Assembly: GCF_028830055.1 (NCBI RefSeq)
Contig: NZ_CP101655.1
Location: 4,206,669-4,270,668, forward strand
From: Pseudomonas serboccidentalis
GTDB lineage: Bacteria > Pseudomonadota > Gammaproteobacteria > Pseudomonadales > Pseudomonadaceae
Length of the DNA stretch: 64,000 nt
Reading direction: 5' to 3'
Position 1 is the stretch's first letter. Each line of letters opens with the position of its first letter. The notes beneath the pieces are model-generated. The model searched no databases. It was not told the DNA's origin and was given only the letters and a program-made list of their open reading frames with translations. A program made the position numbers and the translations under genes. This document shows positions 46,320 through 54,603 of the stretch, one piece after another.

Positions 46320-46418
46320 TGTAGGAGCTGCCGAAGGCTCGGGCCGCGTTCGGACGATCTTTTGATGTTGATCTTGAAAAACAAAATCAAAAGATCGCAG
46401 CCTTCGGCAGCTCCTACA
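46320..46418. repeat. REPIN-like inverted repeat, last copy in the window
   Basis: TGTAGGAGCTGCCGAAGGCT and its complement ending at 46418, with a short insertion in the left half. It is of the 11229 family. No further copies occur from here to 64 kb. The rest of 46120-46533 holds nothing else recognised. Confidence 0.85.
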
Positions 46419-46533
46419 GGGATGAGCGGTGGATATGCAGGCTGTGGCAGGGCAAATCTGCCGTGCGGCTGGCTTGAGCGCTCAAGAAGGCCTAGAATTC
46501 CCGCATTGTTTATTCCCCCAAGGTAGCCCCGTA

Positions 46534-47121
46534 ATGTCCTTCGCTGAGCAACTAACCCGCCTGCAAGTCTTTCTCGACGCCGACGAGCTGCACGAAGAGG
46601 CGCTGGATTACGTGGCCGCCCACGGTTACCTGACCGCGCTGTCGATCTGCTCGGACATCGTCCCTGATCGTGAGTGGATCGACGCCCTGTTCGCCGAAGA
46701 GCCGCATTACAGCAGCGACGCGCAGCGCGCAGAGATCGAAGCCACCCTGATCGGCCTCAAGGCCCACATCGCCCGCCAACTGGCGTCCGACGAAGAGTTC
46801 GAGCTGCCATGCGATCTCGACCTGGGCGACGACCCGGACGATTCCGAACTGCGCGGCTGGTGCATCGGTTTCATGGAAGGCGTGTTCCTGCGTGAAGCCG
46901 CCTGGTTCGAGACCGCCGAAGAGGAAGTCAGCGAAATGCTCCTGCCGATCATGGTCGGTTCCGGCCTGTTCGACGAACAGCCAGAGTTCGAAGACATCGC
47001 CAAGGACGCCAACCTGATGGACGACATGATCGTGCAGATCCCGGAAGCCCTGACCGCGCTGTACCTGCTGTGCCAGGCGCCAGACGAAAAACCGGCGATC
47101 CTCAAGCCACGTCACCACTAA
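46534..47121 (+). CDS. YecA/YgfB (UPF0149) family protein
   Basis: The 195-residue acidic helical protein carries family motifs VFLDADELHEEALDYVAAHG, GWCIGFMEGVFL and the end QIPEALTALYLLCQAPDEKP. The start ATG 46534 (MSFAEQLTRLQVFLDAD) is preferred over an upstream frame extension. Family function is not settled. Confidence 0.88.
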   Translation: MSFAEQLTRLQVFLDADELHEEALDYVAAHGYLTALSICSDIVPDREWIDALFAEEPHYSSDAQRAEIEATLIGLKAHIARQLASDEEFELPCDLDLGDDPDDSELRGWCIGFMEGVFLREAAWFETAEEEVSEMLLPIMVGSGLFDEQPEFEDIAKDANLMDDMIVQIPEALTALYLLCQAPDEKPAILKPRHH

Positions 47122-47131
47122 GACCCTGCCT

Positions 47132-47527
47132 ATGGACAACCCCATAGGCAACCGCCCCCTGATGTTGCGCTACATCCTGCTGGCCATCGGCTGGCTCAGC
47201 GTGGCATTGGGGGTGATCGGGATTTTCCTGCCTGTTCTGCCCACCACCCCCTTCCTTCTGCTCGCAGCGGCCTGCTTCGCGCGCAGCTCTCCGCGTTTCT
47301 ATCACTGGCTGGTCGGGCACCCAAAGCTCGGGCCATGGATCCGCAACTACCTCGATGGCAACGGCATTCCGCTCAAGGGCAAGGTCTACGCGATCGGGCT
47401 GATGTGGGCGAGCATTCTGTTCTCCTGCTTCCTGGTGCCACTGCCGTGGGCGCGAGGGTTCATGCTGACCAGTGCGGTGCTGGTGACGGTTTATATTTTG
47501 CGGCAGAAGACCCTTGGCAAACGTTGA
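47132..47527 (+). CDS. DUF454 inner-membrane protein, YbaN-like
   Basis: The 131-residue membrane protein has the DUF454 signature VALGVIGIFLPVLPTTPFLL and ACFARSSPRFYHWLVGHPKL, and about three helices. Residue 11 (MLRYILLAIGW, 47162) aligns with the E. coli YbaN start and could be the true start; neither codon has a clear ribosome-binding site. It lies 10 nt after the YecA-family gene. Last recognisable core gene before the accessory block. Confidence 0.85.
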   Translation: MDNPIGNRPLMLRYILLAIGWLSVALGVIGIFLPVLPTTPFLLLAAACFARSSPRFYHWLVGHPKLGPWIRNYLDGNGIPLKGKVYAIGLMWASILFSCFLVPLPWARGFMLTSAVLVTVYILRQKTLGKR

Positions 47528-47570
47528 ACAAGCACATTCTGAAATGACCTTTCATCCGAAAAAGCTGCGC

Positions 47571-47594
47571 ACCTGTTATTTCTGACAGTAGCCA
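47571..47594 (+). promoter_or_regulatory. Shared 24-nt upstream element, copy 1
   Basis: ACCTGT-TATT-TCTGACAGTA-GCCA lies 70 nt before the ATG at 47665. It matches the copies at 49891, 61193 (minus) and 61304 at 20 or more of 24 positions. The near-dyad CTGT...ACAG suggests a protein-binding operator. Confidence 0.75.
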
Positions 47595-47664
47595 TCCGAG
47601 GCATATTCACACCTAAATAACTCCATCGTCAGTCTTTACCAGAAGCTGGACTGGAGTTCCGATC

Positions 47665-49767
47665 ATGCTCAATCAGCGCAAGCAAAGTCTTACCCCTTTG
47701 GCGCTTCTCGAACCCGATATTCCCGGGCGTACCCGGCCCATAATGGACTCCGGTGAATGGGGTATAAACCTGGCCGCCGCGAAGCTCAACTTTCCGGAAG
47801 ATGGTTTATTGGTGCAGATCCCCGTCTGGCTTCACAAAGGCCTGGGAGACCTTGTCGAATTGCTACTCCATGAGAAAGTCGTCGACCAAAAGTACATTGA
47901 AGACCCTGCCGAACTAACGCAACGCACGACATTGTGGGTGGCAGAGCGGCACATTCCGAGCGGCTCGTACTCATTGTCCTATCGCGTCACACGGCTCAAC
48001 CAGACCCCGGAAACCCAGACCCCGCCTCTCAGGCTATACGTCAAACTCGAACTTCCCGGAGGCCAGGACACCAACCCTGAGCCAGGCCACTCGAATCTTT
48101 TCATGCACATCCCCCCTGAAATCATCAGCGGTGGCGTGGACAAAGAGGTGGCTGAAGCAGGTGTGCCCATTACCATCCGCTCCGCCAGCGGGACCGGTTT
48201 GCCCTATCCGAATATCGCGGAAGGCGATTGCGTCATTCTGAGCTGGGGCGGCATCTTTATGTTTTCCGATCCGGTCACCGATTTACAGATCAGCGACCCG
48301 GTCAACCATCCTCTCATCATCCATGTCACCAAAGAAGTCATTGAGCGCTCCGGAGACAGTGACAGCTCCGGGCTGGCCGTCACCTACAAGCTGCGCGACA
48401 TTGTTGGCAATGAGTCTACGGACTGGAGCGACGCCATACGCATTGTGGTCAACATCGGCATCAGCCTGCTGCTCGCCCCTATCGTCAAGGAGGCCATCAA
48501 CAATGTCATTGACCTTGATGAGTTGGGCGATGACCAACTGACGGCTCAGGTCTGGGCTACAGATTCTACGCTGCAGAAAAACGATGTTATTCACCTGAAG
48601 ATGCGCGGGACGACCGAGAGCGGCGAAACCATCGAGGTAGCTGCTGAGCCGCAGACCGTCGACAACCTGCCGCATACCTATGAGTTTTATTTCGACAACG
48701 TCGATGTGCGCAAACTGACCAATACCCAGGTCACTTTCCTGTATACGGTGGTACGTGCCGACACCCCGGAACCTTTACGTTCCAAAGGCCAGTTTGTCCA
48801 GGTCATTGGCGAGGCACAACGCCTGGCCGCTCCGCGTGTCATCGATGAACACCAAGGTGCTATCAATCCTGATCTGCACTACGTACGCCTGCACATTCCG
48901 CATAACCCACTCATCGTGCAAGGTTCGGCGCTCGATATCATCTGGTTCGGCAGGAGGCCCGATGGCAGCACTCACAATCCCGAACTGGACTGGTATTTCC
49001 CAGACAATCAGGAAGCCAGTGACCCCGAAGGGTTCGTCATCACCGTAGCCACCATTGAGGACAATCATCTCAAAACCCTGGAGGGCGGAACGCTGACTAT
49101 CGCCTACTACCTGCTGACGGTCGAAGGTGACGACACCGTCTCTCGTGAATCACGGCACACCAACGCATTCCAGGTGGGCGAACCGCAATTCGAGCTGATC
49201 AAGCCGGATATCCTGGGCGAACAGGACGGCGTGCTTAAGCCCGAAGACTTGTCCAACGGCACCAGCAGACTGACCGCCCCCCGGCCAACCGGGACGCCGA
49301 GCGAGAATAAGGACGTTGTGATCTTCACTTGGTTTGGCGAAATCACCGGCAAGGTGGAAGACTCGGTCAACAACGTGGAAGCCTGGGTGAGTCGCTATGG
49401 CAACGCGCCACGCAGCAGCTGTGCGTTCAATATTGACCCTGCACAATTCCAGCTGAGCATCGACGTGCGTCCCAGCGTCCCCGATGGCGATGGCTGGAAT
49501 GAGGTCATGGTCGAAACATGGCCTCAGGACATTCCCTTACGAATCCCGCTTGAAGCTTTCTACTACAGCCTCAAGGCGCATTACGCGAGCGATGGGCTGT
49601 CACAGGCTCAGTTCGCCCAGCGTGACTACTTCCAGACCACGGGACGCTTCTTGCCCATCGTCCTGATTGATCTTGAAGCGCCGGCAAACCAGGTCTTCAC
49701 ATACAACCCAGTCGAACAGAACTCACCTGGGGCGCCCGCCCGTGTGTTGGTCATACCGGACCTGTAA
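47665..49767 (+). CDS. Large Ig-like-module protein A (700 aa)
   Basis: I do not recognise a named family. The N-terminus (LEPDIPGRTRPIMDSGEWGI) and the tract LYVKLELPGGQDTNPEPGHS are shared with the proteins at 49989 and 61385. The body looks like five tandem beta-sandwich units of about 110-120 residues, each with a 'GDxVxLxWxG' strand (EGDCVILSWGGIF, KNDVIHLKMRG, SALDIIWFGRRP) and a closing strand with Y/F-x-V (AVTYKLRDIVGNE). It has no signal peptide, membrane helix, LysM or sorting signal, so its location is unclear. GGAG precedes the ATG. It is transcribed alone, downstream of the shared 24-nt element. Confidence 0.8.
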   Translation: MLNQRKQSLTPLALLEPDIPGRTRPIMDSGEWGINLAAAKLNFPEDGLLVQIPVWLHKGLGDLVELLLHEKVVDQKYIEDPAELTQRTTLWVAERHIPSGSYSLSYRVTRLNQTPETQTPPLRLYVKLELPGGQDTNPEPGHSNLFMHIPPEIISGGVDKEVAEAGVPITIRSASGTGLPYPNIAEGDCVILSWGGIFMFSDPVTDLQISDPVNHPLIIHVTKEVIERSGDSDSSGLAVTYKLRDIVGNESTDWSDAIRIVVNIGISLLLAPIVKEAINNVIDLDELGDDQLTAQVWATDSTLQKNDVIHLKMRGTTESGETIEVAAEPQTVDNLPHTYEFYFDNVDVRKLTNTQVTFLYTVVRADTPEPLRSKGQFVQVIGEAQRLAAPRVIDEHQGAINPDLHYVRLHIPHNPLIVQGSALDIIWFGRRPDGSTHNPELDWYFPDNQEASDPEGFVITVATIEDNHLKTLEGGTLTIAYYLLTVEGDDTVSRESRHTNAFQVGEPQFELIKPDILGEQDGVLKPEDLSNGTSRLTAPRPTGTPSENKDVVIFTWFGEITGKVEDSVNNVEAWVSRYGNAPRSSCAFNIDPAQFQLSIDVRPSVPDGDGWNEVMVETWPQDIPLRIPLEAFYYSLKAHYASDGLSQAQFAQRDYFQTTGRFLPIVLIDLEAPANQVFTYNPVEQNSPGAPARVLVIPDL

Positions 49768-49890
49768 CTCTGTCGCGCTCACAGCCCTCATCCCGATCAC
49801 CGGTGAGGGCATTGGTTGACCGGCGGTTTCTCGGGTCGACAGCCCTGATAACCCATCGCCCCGACGACCATTTATCGAAAACACTCGCCT

Positions 49891-49914
49891 ACCTGTCAGA
49901 TCTGACAGTAGGCA
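49891..49914 (+). promoter_or_regulatory. Shared 24-nt upstream element, copy 2
   Basis: ACCTGT-CAGA-TCTGACAGTA-GGCA, 74 nt before the ATG at 49989. In this copy the core CTGTCAGATCTGACAG is a perfect 16-bp palindrome, which supports a dimeric regulator. Confidence 0.75.
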
Positions 49915-49988
49915 GTGTCCGCCACATCGTGCTCAATCAAACGACACATCCCAGTCCGAGTCGCATTCTTTTCGATGAGGTTTTTGTC

Positions 49989-52900
49989 ATGACCCACCTC
50001 CGCTCATTTCTGTTTCCCGTCTGCCCTTTTCCCGTTGCGCCTCTGGCGCTGCGTCCAATCGGAATTTCAGGCATGACACAACCGGTGGTCAATGCCGATG
50101 GCGGTATCAACCTCAAGACTTACAACCAGTCGCCCAGCGGCTTGTTGTGCTACATCAGTGCGTACGCCCCACCCATGCTGGCAGGTGACAAGCTGGAAAT
50201 TCGCCTGGGAACCGAGATTCTTACAACCCGGGTTCTGCAACCCGAAGAAGAAGACAGCAATCTTCCGGTGTTTTTTCGCCTGCTCTCTAACCTCCTCGAA
50301 GAAGGCTTGGTCGAGGACCTGCACTACACGCTGACCCGTAACGGCAACACCGACCCGGATGACATCTCTGTGCCGCTCAGATTATTGGTGAAGCTGGATC
50401 TGCCCGGCGGACACGACAAGTGCCCGCATCGACCGGGGCACTCCGAGCTGCATATCGTGCAATTGCCGCAGGACGTCATAGACAACGGGGTGGACGCCGT
50501 GTGGGCCGCGAGAGGAGTGCCCATGACAATCCCCCGATACCTGAATATCGCGGTGCGCGACGTTATCCAGGTGAAATGGGGACGTGCCAGACTGACGCCC
50601 CATGTGGTCACCGCCGATGAAGCGGCCGGCACGACGCCGATCGTGATCACGGCCGTCCAGGAGGACATTCTCGCTGGCGGCGACGGCAATGCGGTGCCGG
50701 TGCACTACGAGATCCACGATGAGGTCTGGAACTACTCGGTGGATTGGTCCCAGAGCACCAACGTCAAGGTCGAAGCCGGCGGCGAGCGTCTGGACGCACC
50801 CATCTTCAAGGATTCGGTCAACGGCATCATCACCCTTGCAGATCTGAACAATGAGGATGTGACCGTGCAGATCCTGGTCGCCTCCGCCGACTTCGCCTTG
50901 GGTGATACGCTGACCATGACTTGCACCGGCACACCGTTGACTGGCAAGCCATGGATCGATACCCAATCGAAAGACATAACCAACTTTCCCAGCGTCGTCG
51001 AATTCAAGATCAAGTACGCGCTGTTCCGGGCGATTGCCATGGGAAAGGCTGATGTGGCCTATGTGCTGTACAAAAAAAACGGCCTCCCTCCGTCATCCTC
51101 CAAACGCACATTCGCCTCGGTGGTAGGCCAGGTAGCGTTGATACCGGCCCCGGACATCCGGGAATTGCTGGGCGATACCCTGGAGCCGGACATCCCGTTC
51201 GCCACCGTGGATATTGAATATCCGGGCATGGCCAACGGTGATGTCGTGCAAGTGGCCTGGATAGGTACCCGAGCCAACGGCAACCCGTATGTGTATGAGG
51301 ACGAATACATCGTCAGCGAGGGCGATGCGCAACGAGGCGTCATCACCGTGTATGTACCGGGTGAGCATGTACTGCCACTGGAAAACGGCACGCTCGACCT
51401 GTTTTACCGGGTGGCCAACGACAATCCGCAACTCTACGGTGTGAGCGAATCCGAGCACTTGCGGGTCGCGGTCGGGACGGTGCAGGCCACCTTGCCGATA
51501 CCCAAGGTGGTGGAGGCCGATCCGCCCGATGTGCTGGACCCCTCGAAGATATTCGACACCGCAACCGTGTTGATCGAATACCTGGGCACGCTCAAGGGCG
51601 ACATCCTGACCTTCTACTGGACAGGGTTCAATTCAGCGGCCAGTACCAGCGACTGGGTGCCGATCACCGAACTGAGTGTCGGCAAGCCCGTACGATTTCG
51701 CGTGCCAGCCAGATTCGTCACACTCAATGCCGGCCAATACGTGAAGGTGCGCTACAGTCTCAAGCACGCGGCCACCGGCCGATACAGCCATTCCGCCACA
51801 CTCAACCTGCTGGTCGGTGAGTTGGTCGGTCACCTGCCGCCTCCGGACGTGATCCAGGCGCCGGACAACAACCTCGACCCGATGAATGCGCTGTCGGGGG
51901 TGGACATCGGGTTCGGCTTCAAAAACATGAAGTCGGCGCTGGATCGCATCGGGCTGCAGTGGCTGGGCTCTGCCGGGGCAGGCACATCCACTGACCTCGA
52001 GCTGCCGGGCAGCGACACTGGCCGGGTGCAGTTTCATCTGCCGCCGCCATTCGTCGGCCCCAATATTGGCCGGATGGTCACCGTCAGTTGCGAGGTCTCG
52101 CGCTACCACACCACCACCAACTCCGAGACCCGCGATATCAACGTGCTGCGCTTTCAGAACCCGGAAACCCAGCTGCCACGGCCGCAGGTTCCACAAGCCA
52201 GTGGCGGTGTCCTGGACCTGATGATGATCACCGGGGATGCCAGGGTTCGCGTGGCCACCTGGCCTTTCATCGCCCTGAAGCAGCGCGCCTGGCTGCGCAT
52301 GGAAGGCACGACCGCTACCGGCGCCATTTACCGCATCGAACTGCTCAACGCAATGGAAATCAGCCCCGCACACCAGGCCAACGGGCTTGACGAACTCCTG
52401 CCCAGAAGCGAGCTGATGAAACTGGGCCACAGCACGCCAGCGACGGTGGTGTGCTGCGTCACGTTCGACGGTGATTCGCAGGAAAGCAGAGCTATCGAGT
52501 TTCCGTTGCTGCGGTTGACCGTCCGTACCCGATACGACTATGTGACTCCCGACATCATCCGGATACAGGACAGTCGCGGCGAAGTCATTGAGGACGGCGT
52601 GACCCGTGACACCAAAGTCACGATCAGCGGCAGCGCGACCCGGGGCGAAACCATCGAACTGTTCAACGCACTGTCTCAATCCATGGGCACCACTACAGTC
52701 CGTGACGACAGCACTTGGAGCCTGGAGATCGGAATTCTGACGGAGAAAAAATACAGCATCACGGCCAAGGCCCTGTACGACGCCGATCCGGTGTCCAGCC
52801 AACCGCGTACCTTTACGGTCAAGTTTTCGATCACACCGCAGATTCGTTCGGTGACCGACTCCAGAGGGCTGGTCAATCCAGGTGCAAACACTTTCGATAA

Positions 52901-54527
52901 CAGCGTCTTGATCGAGGGCGAAGCCACTCCCAACGAACAGGTGCGGCTGATGGATAGCACCTCATCCGTCGCCACGGTGAACACAAATGACCGGGGCGAG
53001 TGGCGTCATCGCCATGACAACCTCGGCGTAAAAAGTTACAACATGATCGCCAGGGCGCTCTATGACGTTCAGCCTGCCGACAGCCCGCCCTACCCGTTCA
53101 ATGTGATTCAAGCCGTCACGCCCAGCATTTCCTATGTAACCGACGCAAAAGGGAACCTGGACAACGGCGGGACGACCTATGGCCGCCGGGTCACGGTCGG
53201 CGGCAGAGCCAGTAAAAGTGAACGGATCGAGCTGCGCGATGGCAGCAGTACGCTGGTCGCGGCGATCAATGTCGGTGCCGATGAAAACTGGTCCCACGTT
53301 CTGGAAAATCTGACACTGAAAACCTACAGCCTGACCGCGAAGGCCTTGTACGGCGCACAACCGATTTCCGCTCCGCCTCGAACGTTTACTGTCGCTGCGC
53401 ACGTGACTCCGACCATCACTGCAGCCACCAACTCCTCAGGCACGATTCCCGACGGCGGCACCAGCTACGGCAACGCCGTAACCCTGATTGGCACAGCTTC
53501 GCAACGCGAGCAAGTGCAGGTCTACAACGGCTCGACCACCATTGGCTCGCCTGTCACAGTCGGTGGCGATAACCAATGGAGGCTAAACCTCACAGGACTG
53601 GTGCTGGGCATCTACAGAATGACCGCCCATGCGCTGTATGACGTTACGCCGATATCGAGCTCGCAGCGTACTTTCACAGTTGCCAGCCACATCGCCCCTA
53701 CCATCACCTCCGTCAAGGGCGCCAACGTCGAGATCCCCAATAGCGGGAGCACCACCAGTACCACCGTCAGCCTGTCGGGCGATGTCACCTCGGGGCATCA
53801 GGTTCAGATAATCGACAACAACGATGCCAAACATACCGTCACCGCGAGTGGGACGAGCTGGAGTACAACCCTGGCCGTGCCCGTGGGCGGGCACTCGATC
53901 ACGGCAAAAGCGGTGACGACCGGACAGGTGTCCGCTGCCCGAAGCTTCAGCGTCGTCGCGCCGATCCCGCCGCTGTATTTCAATACCAGTCCGGTGACGT
54001 TGAGCGGGAAGATTTATCTGGTTCCAGCCAGTCCCCACGTGCTTCCGGCCTTTGGTCCGGGTACGTCCGTGCAACACGTAGCCTCCGGTGGACAGCCCGG
54101 GTACACCTATTCGTCCAGCAATGCCGGGGTAGCGGTAGTGGATGGTGCAGGGCTGGTCACTGTACGAGGGCGGGGTACCGCGGCCATTACCGTACGAGAT
54201 ACAGCCAACCAAATGGCGAGTTATTCAGTGACGGTGACGGGAGTCATCCATTGTGTCTACCTGGGAACCGGTACCAATACCTGGACTGGAGTCAACCAGC
54301 TGGCCAGCGCGGCCGGAGCAAGAATCCCCAGCCTGGCTGAGTTGCGCGAACTACATGCCGCCTATGGAGGAAGATGGCCGATGGGATCCCACCATTTTTG
54401 GTCAACCGACAACAGCAACGCATACTGGCCGTTCTCCGCCAAATATGCACTCACGATCACATCCGGCGCCCTCAGCTCAACACGGACGACTGGTGGATCA
54501 CACGCAAACGGAGTAGGCCTGAGATAG
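49989..54527 (+). CDS. Giant Ig-like/adhesin-like protein B (1512 aa)
   Basis: The first 850 residues are homologous in layout to protein A (LLVKLDLPGGHDKCPHRPGH, RYLNIAVRDVIQVKWG). From residue 853 come five Ig-like repeats of 95-96 residues, each opening TP.I or AP.I and containing ITAKALYDA- or ARALYDV-type strands. A Big-type domain follows (about 1340-1415, YSSSNAGVAVVDGAGLVTVR). The last 95 residues (PSLAELRELHAAYGGRWPMG, FWSTDNSNAYW) resemble C-type-lectin-like tips of intimin/invasin adhesins. No signal peptide is evident. The ATG at 49989 is chosen over 49803 because the shared regulatory element lies between them. A terminator follows. Confidence 0.8.
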   Translation: MTHLRSFLFPVCPFPVAPLALRPIGISGMTQPVVNADGGINLKTYNQSPSGLLCYISAYAPPMLAGDKLEIRLGTEILTTRVLQPEEEDSNLPVFFRLLSNLLEEGLVEDLHYTLTRNGNTDPDDISVPLRLLVKLDLPGGHDKCPHRPGHSELHIVQLPQDVIDNGVDAVWAARGVPMTIPRYLNIAVRDVIQVKWGRARLTPHVVTADEAAGTTPIVITAVQEDILAGGDGNAVPVHYEIHDEVWNYSVDWSQSTNVKVEAGGERLDAPIFKDSVNGIITLADLNNEDVTVQILVASADFALGDTLTMTCTGTPLTGKPWIDTQSKDITNFPSVVEFKIKYALFRAIAMGKADVAYVLYKKNGLPPSSSKRTFASVVGQVALIPAPDIRELLGDTLEPDIPFATVDIEYPGMANGDVVQVAWIGTRANGNPYVYEDEYIVSEGDAQRGVITVYVPGEHVLPLENGTLDLFYRVANDNPQLYGVSESEHLRVAVGTVQATLPIPKVVEADPPDVLDPSKIFDTATVLIEYLGTLKGDILTFYWTGFNSAASTSDWVPITELSVGKPVRFRVPARFVTLNAGQYVKVRYSLKHAATGRYSHSATLNLLVGELVGHLPPPDVIQAPDNNLDPMNALSGVDIGFGFKNMKSALDRIGLQWLGSAGAGTSTDLELPGSDTGRVQFHLPPPFVGPNIGRMVTVSCEVSRYHTTTNSETRDINVLRFQNPETQLPRPQVPQASGGVLDLMMITGDARVRVATWPFIALKQRAWLRMEGTTATGAIYRIELLNAMEISPAHQANGLDELLPRSELMKLGHSTPATVVCCVTFDGDSQESRAIEFPLLRLTVRTRYDYVTPDIIRIQDSRGEVIEDGVTRDTKVTISGSATRGETIELFNALSQSMGTTTVRDDSTWSLEIGILTEKKYSITAKALYDADPVSSQPRTFTVKFSITPQIRSVTDSRGLVNPGANTFDNSVLIEGEATPNEQVRLMDSTSSVATVNTNDRGEWRHRHDNLGVKSYNMIARALYDVQPADSPPYPFNVIQAVTPSISYVTDAKGNLDNGGTTYGRRVTVGGRASKSERIELRDGSSTLVAAINVGADENWSHVLENLTLKTYSLTAKALYGAQPISAPPRTFTVAAHVTPTITAATNSSGTIPDGGTSYGNAVTLIGTASQREQVQVYNGSTTIGSPVTVGGDNQWRLNLTGLVLGIYRMTAHALYDVTPISSSQRTFTVASHIAPTITSVKGANVEIPNSGSTTSTTVSLSGDVTSGHQVQIIDNNDAKHTVTASGTSWSTTLAVPVGGHSITAKAVTTGQVSAARSFSVVAPIPPLYFNTSPVTLSGKIYLVPASPHVLPAFGPGTSVQHVASGGQPGYTYSSSNAGVAVVDGAGLVTVRGRGTAAITVRDTANQMASYSVTVTGVIHCVYLGTGTNTWTGVNQLASAAGARIPSLAELRELHAAYGGRWPMGSHHFWSTDNSNAYWPFSAKYALTITSGALSSTRTTGGSHANGVGLR
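52545..53950 (+). repeat. Five tandem Ig-like coding repeats, period 285-288 nt
   Basis: Repeat starts at 52545, 52833, 53118, 53406 and 53694. Units are clearly related in protein but diverged in DNA, so the array is not recent. Each encodes a module of 95-96 residues with the strand motif KALYDA-PISS-PRTFTV or a variant. Confidence 0.8.
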
Positions 54528-54542
54528 ACACAGCATTCACGT

Positions 54543-54577
54543 AAAAAAACACCTCGCACGATGCGAGGCATTTTTTT
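54543..54577. terminator. Bidirectional terminator between protein B and autotransporter genes
   Basis: CCTCGCA (54552-54558) pairs with TGCGAGG (54562-54568), flanked by seven A before and seven T after, so it works on both strands. Confidence 0.9.
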
Positions 54578-54603
54578 ACTGCGTGGCTACCAAGTCAAAG
54601 CAT

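Noticed and set aside
11229..46418. Repeated palindromes considered as CRISPR repeats
   Set aside because: They are dispersed singly at gene ends, are themselves palindromic, and have no regular spacer array or cas genes.
47571..47615. Reading the shared element as a sigma-70 promoter (CTGACA as -35)
   Set aside because: A TATTCA-like -10 at fitting distance exists only before protein A; the other copies lack it, so an operator is more likely than the promoter itself.
49803..49988. N-terminal extension of protein B by 62 codons
   Set aside because: It would place the shared 24-nt element inside the coding sequence; in the other three genes this element lies upstream of the start. The extension has no similarity to A or F.
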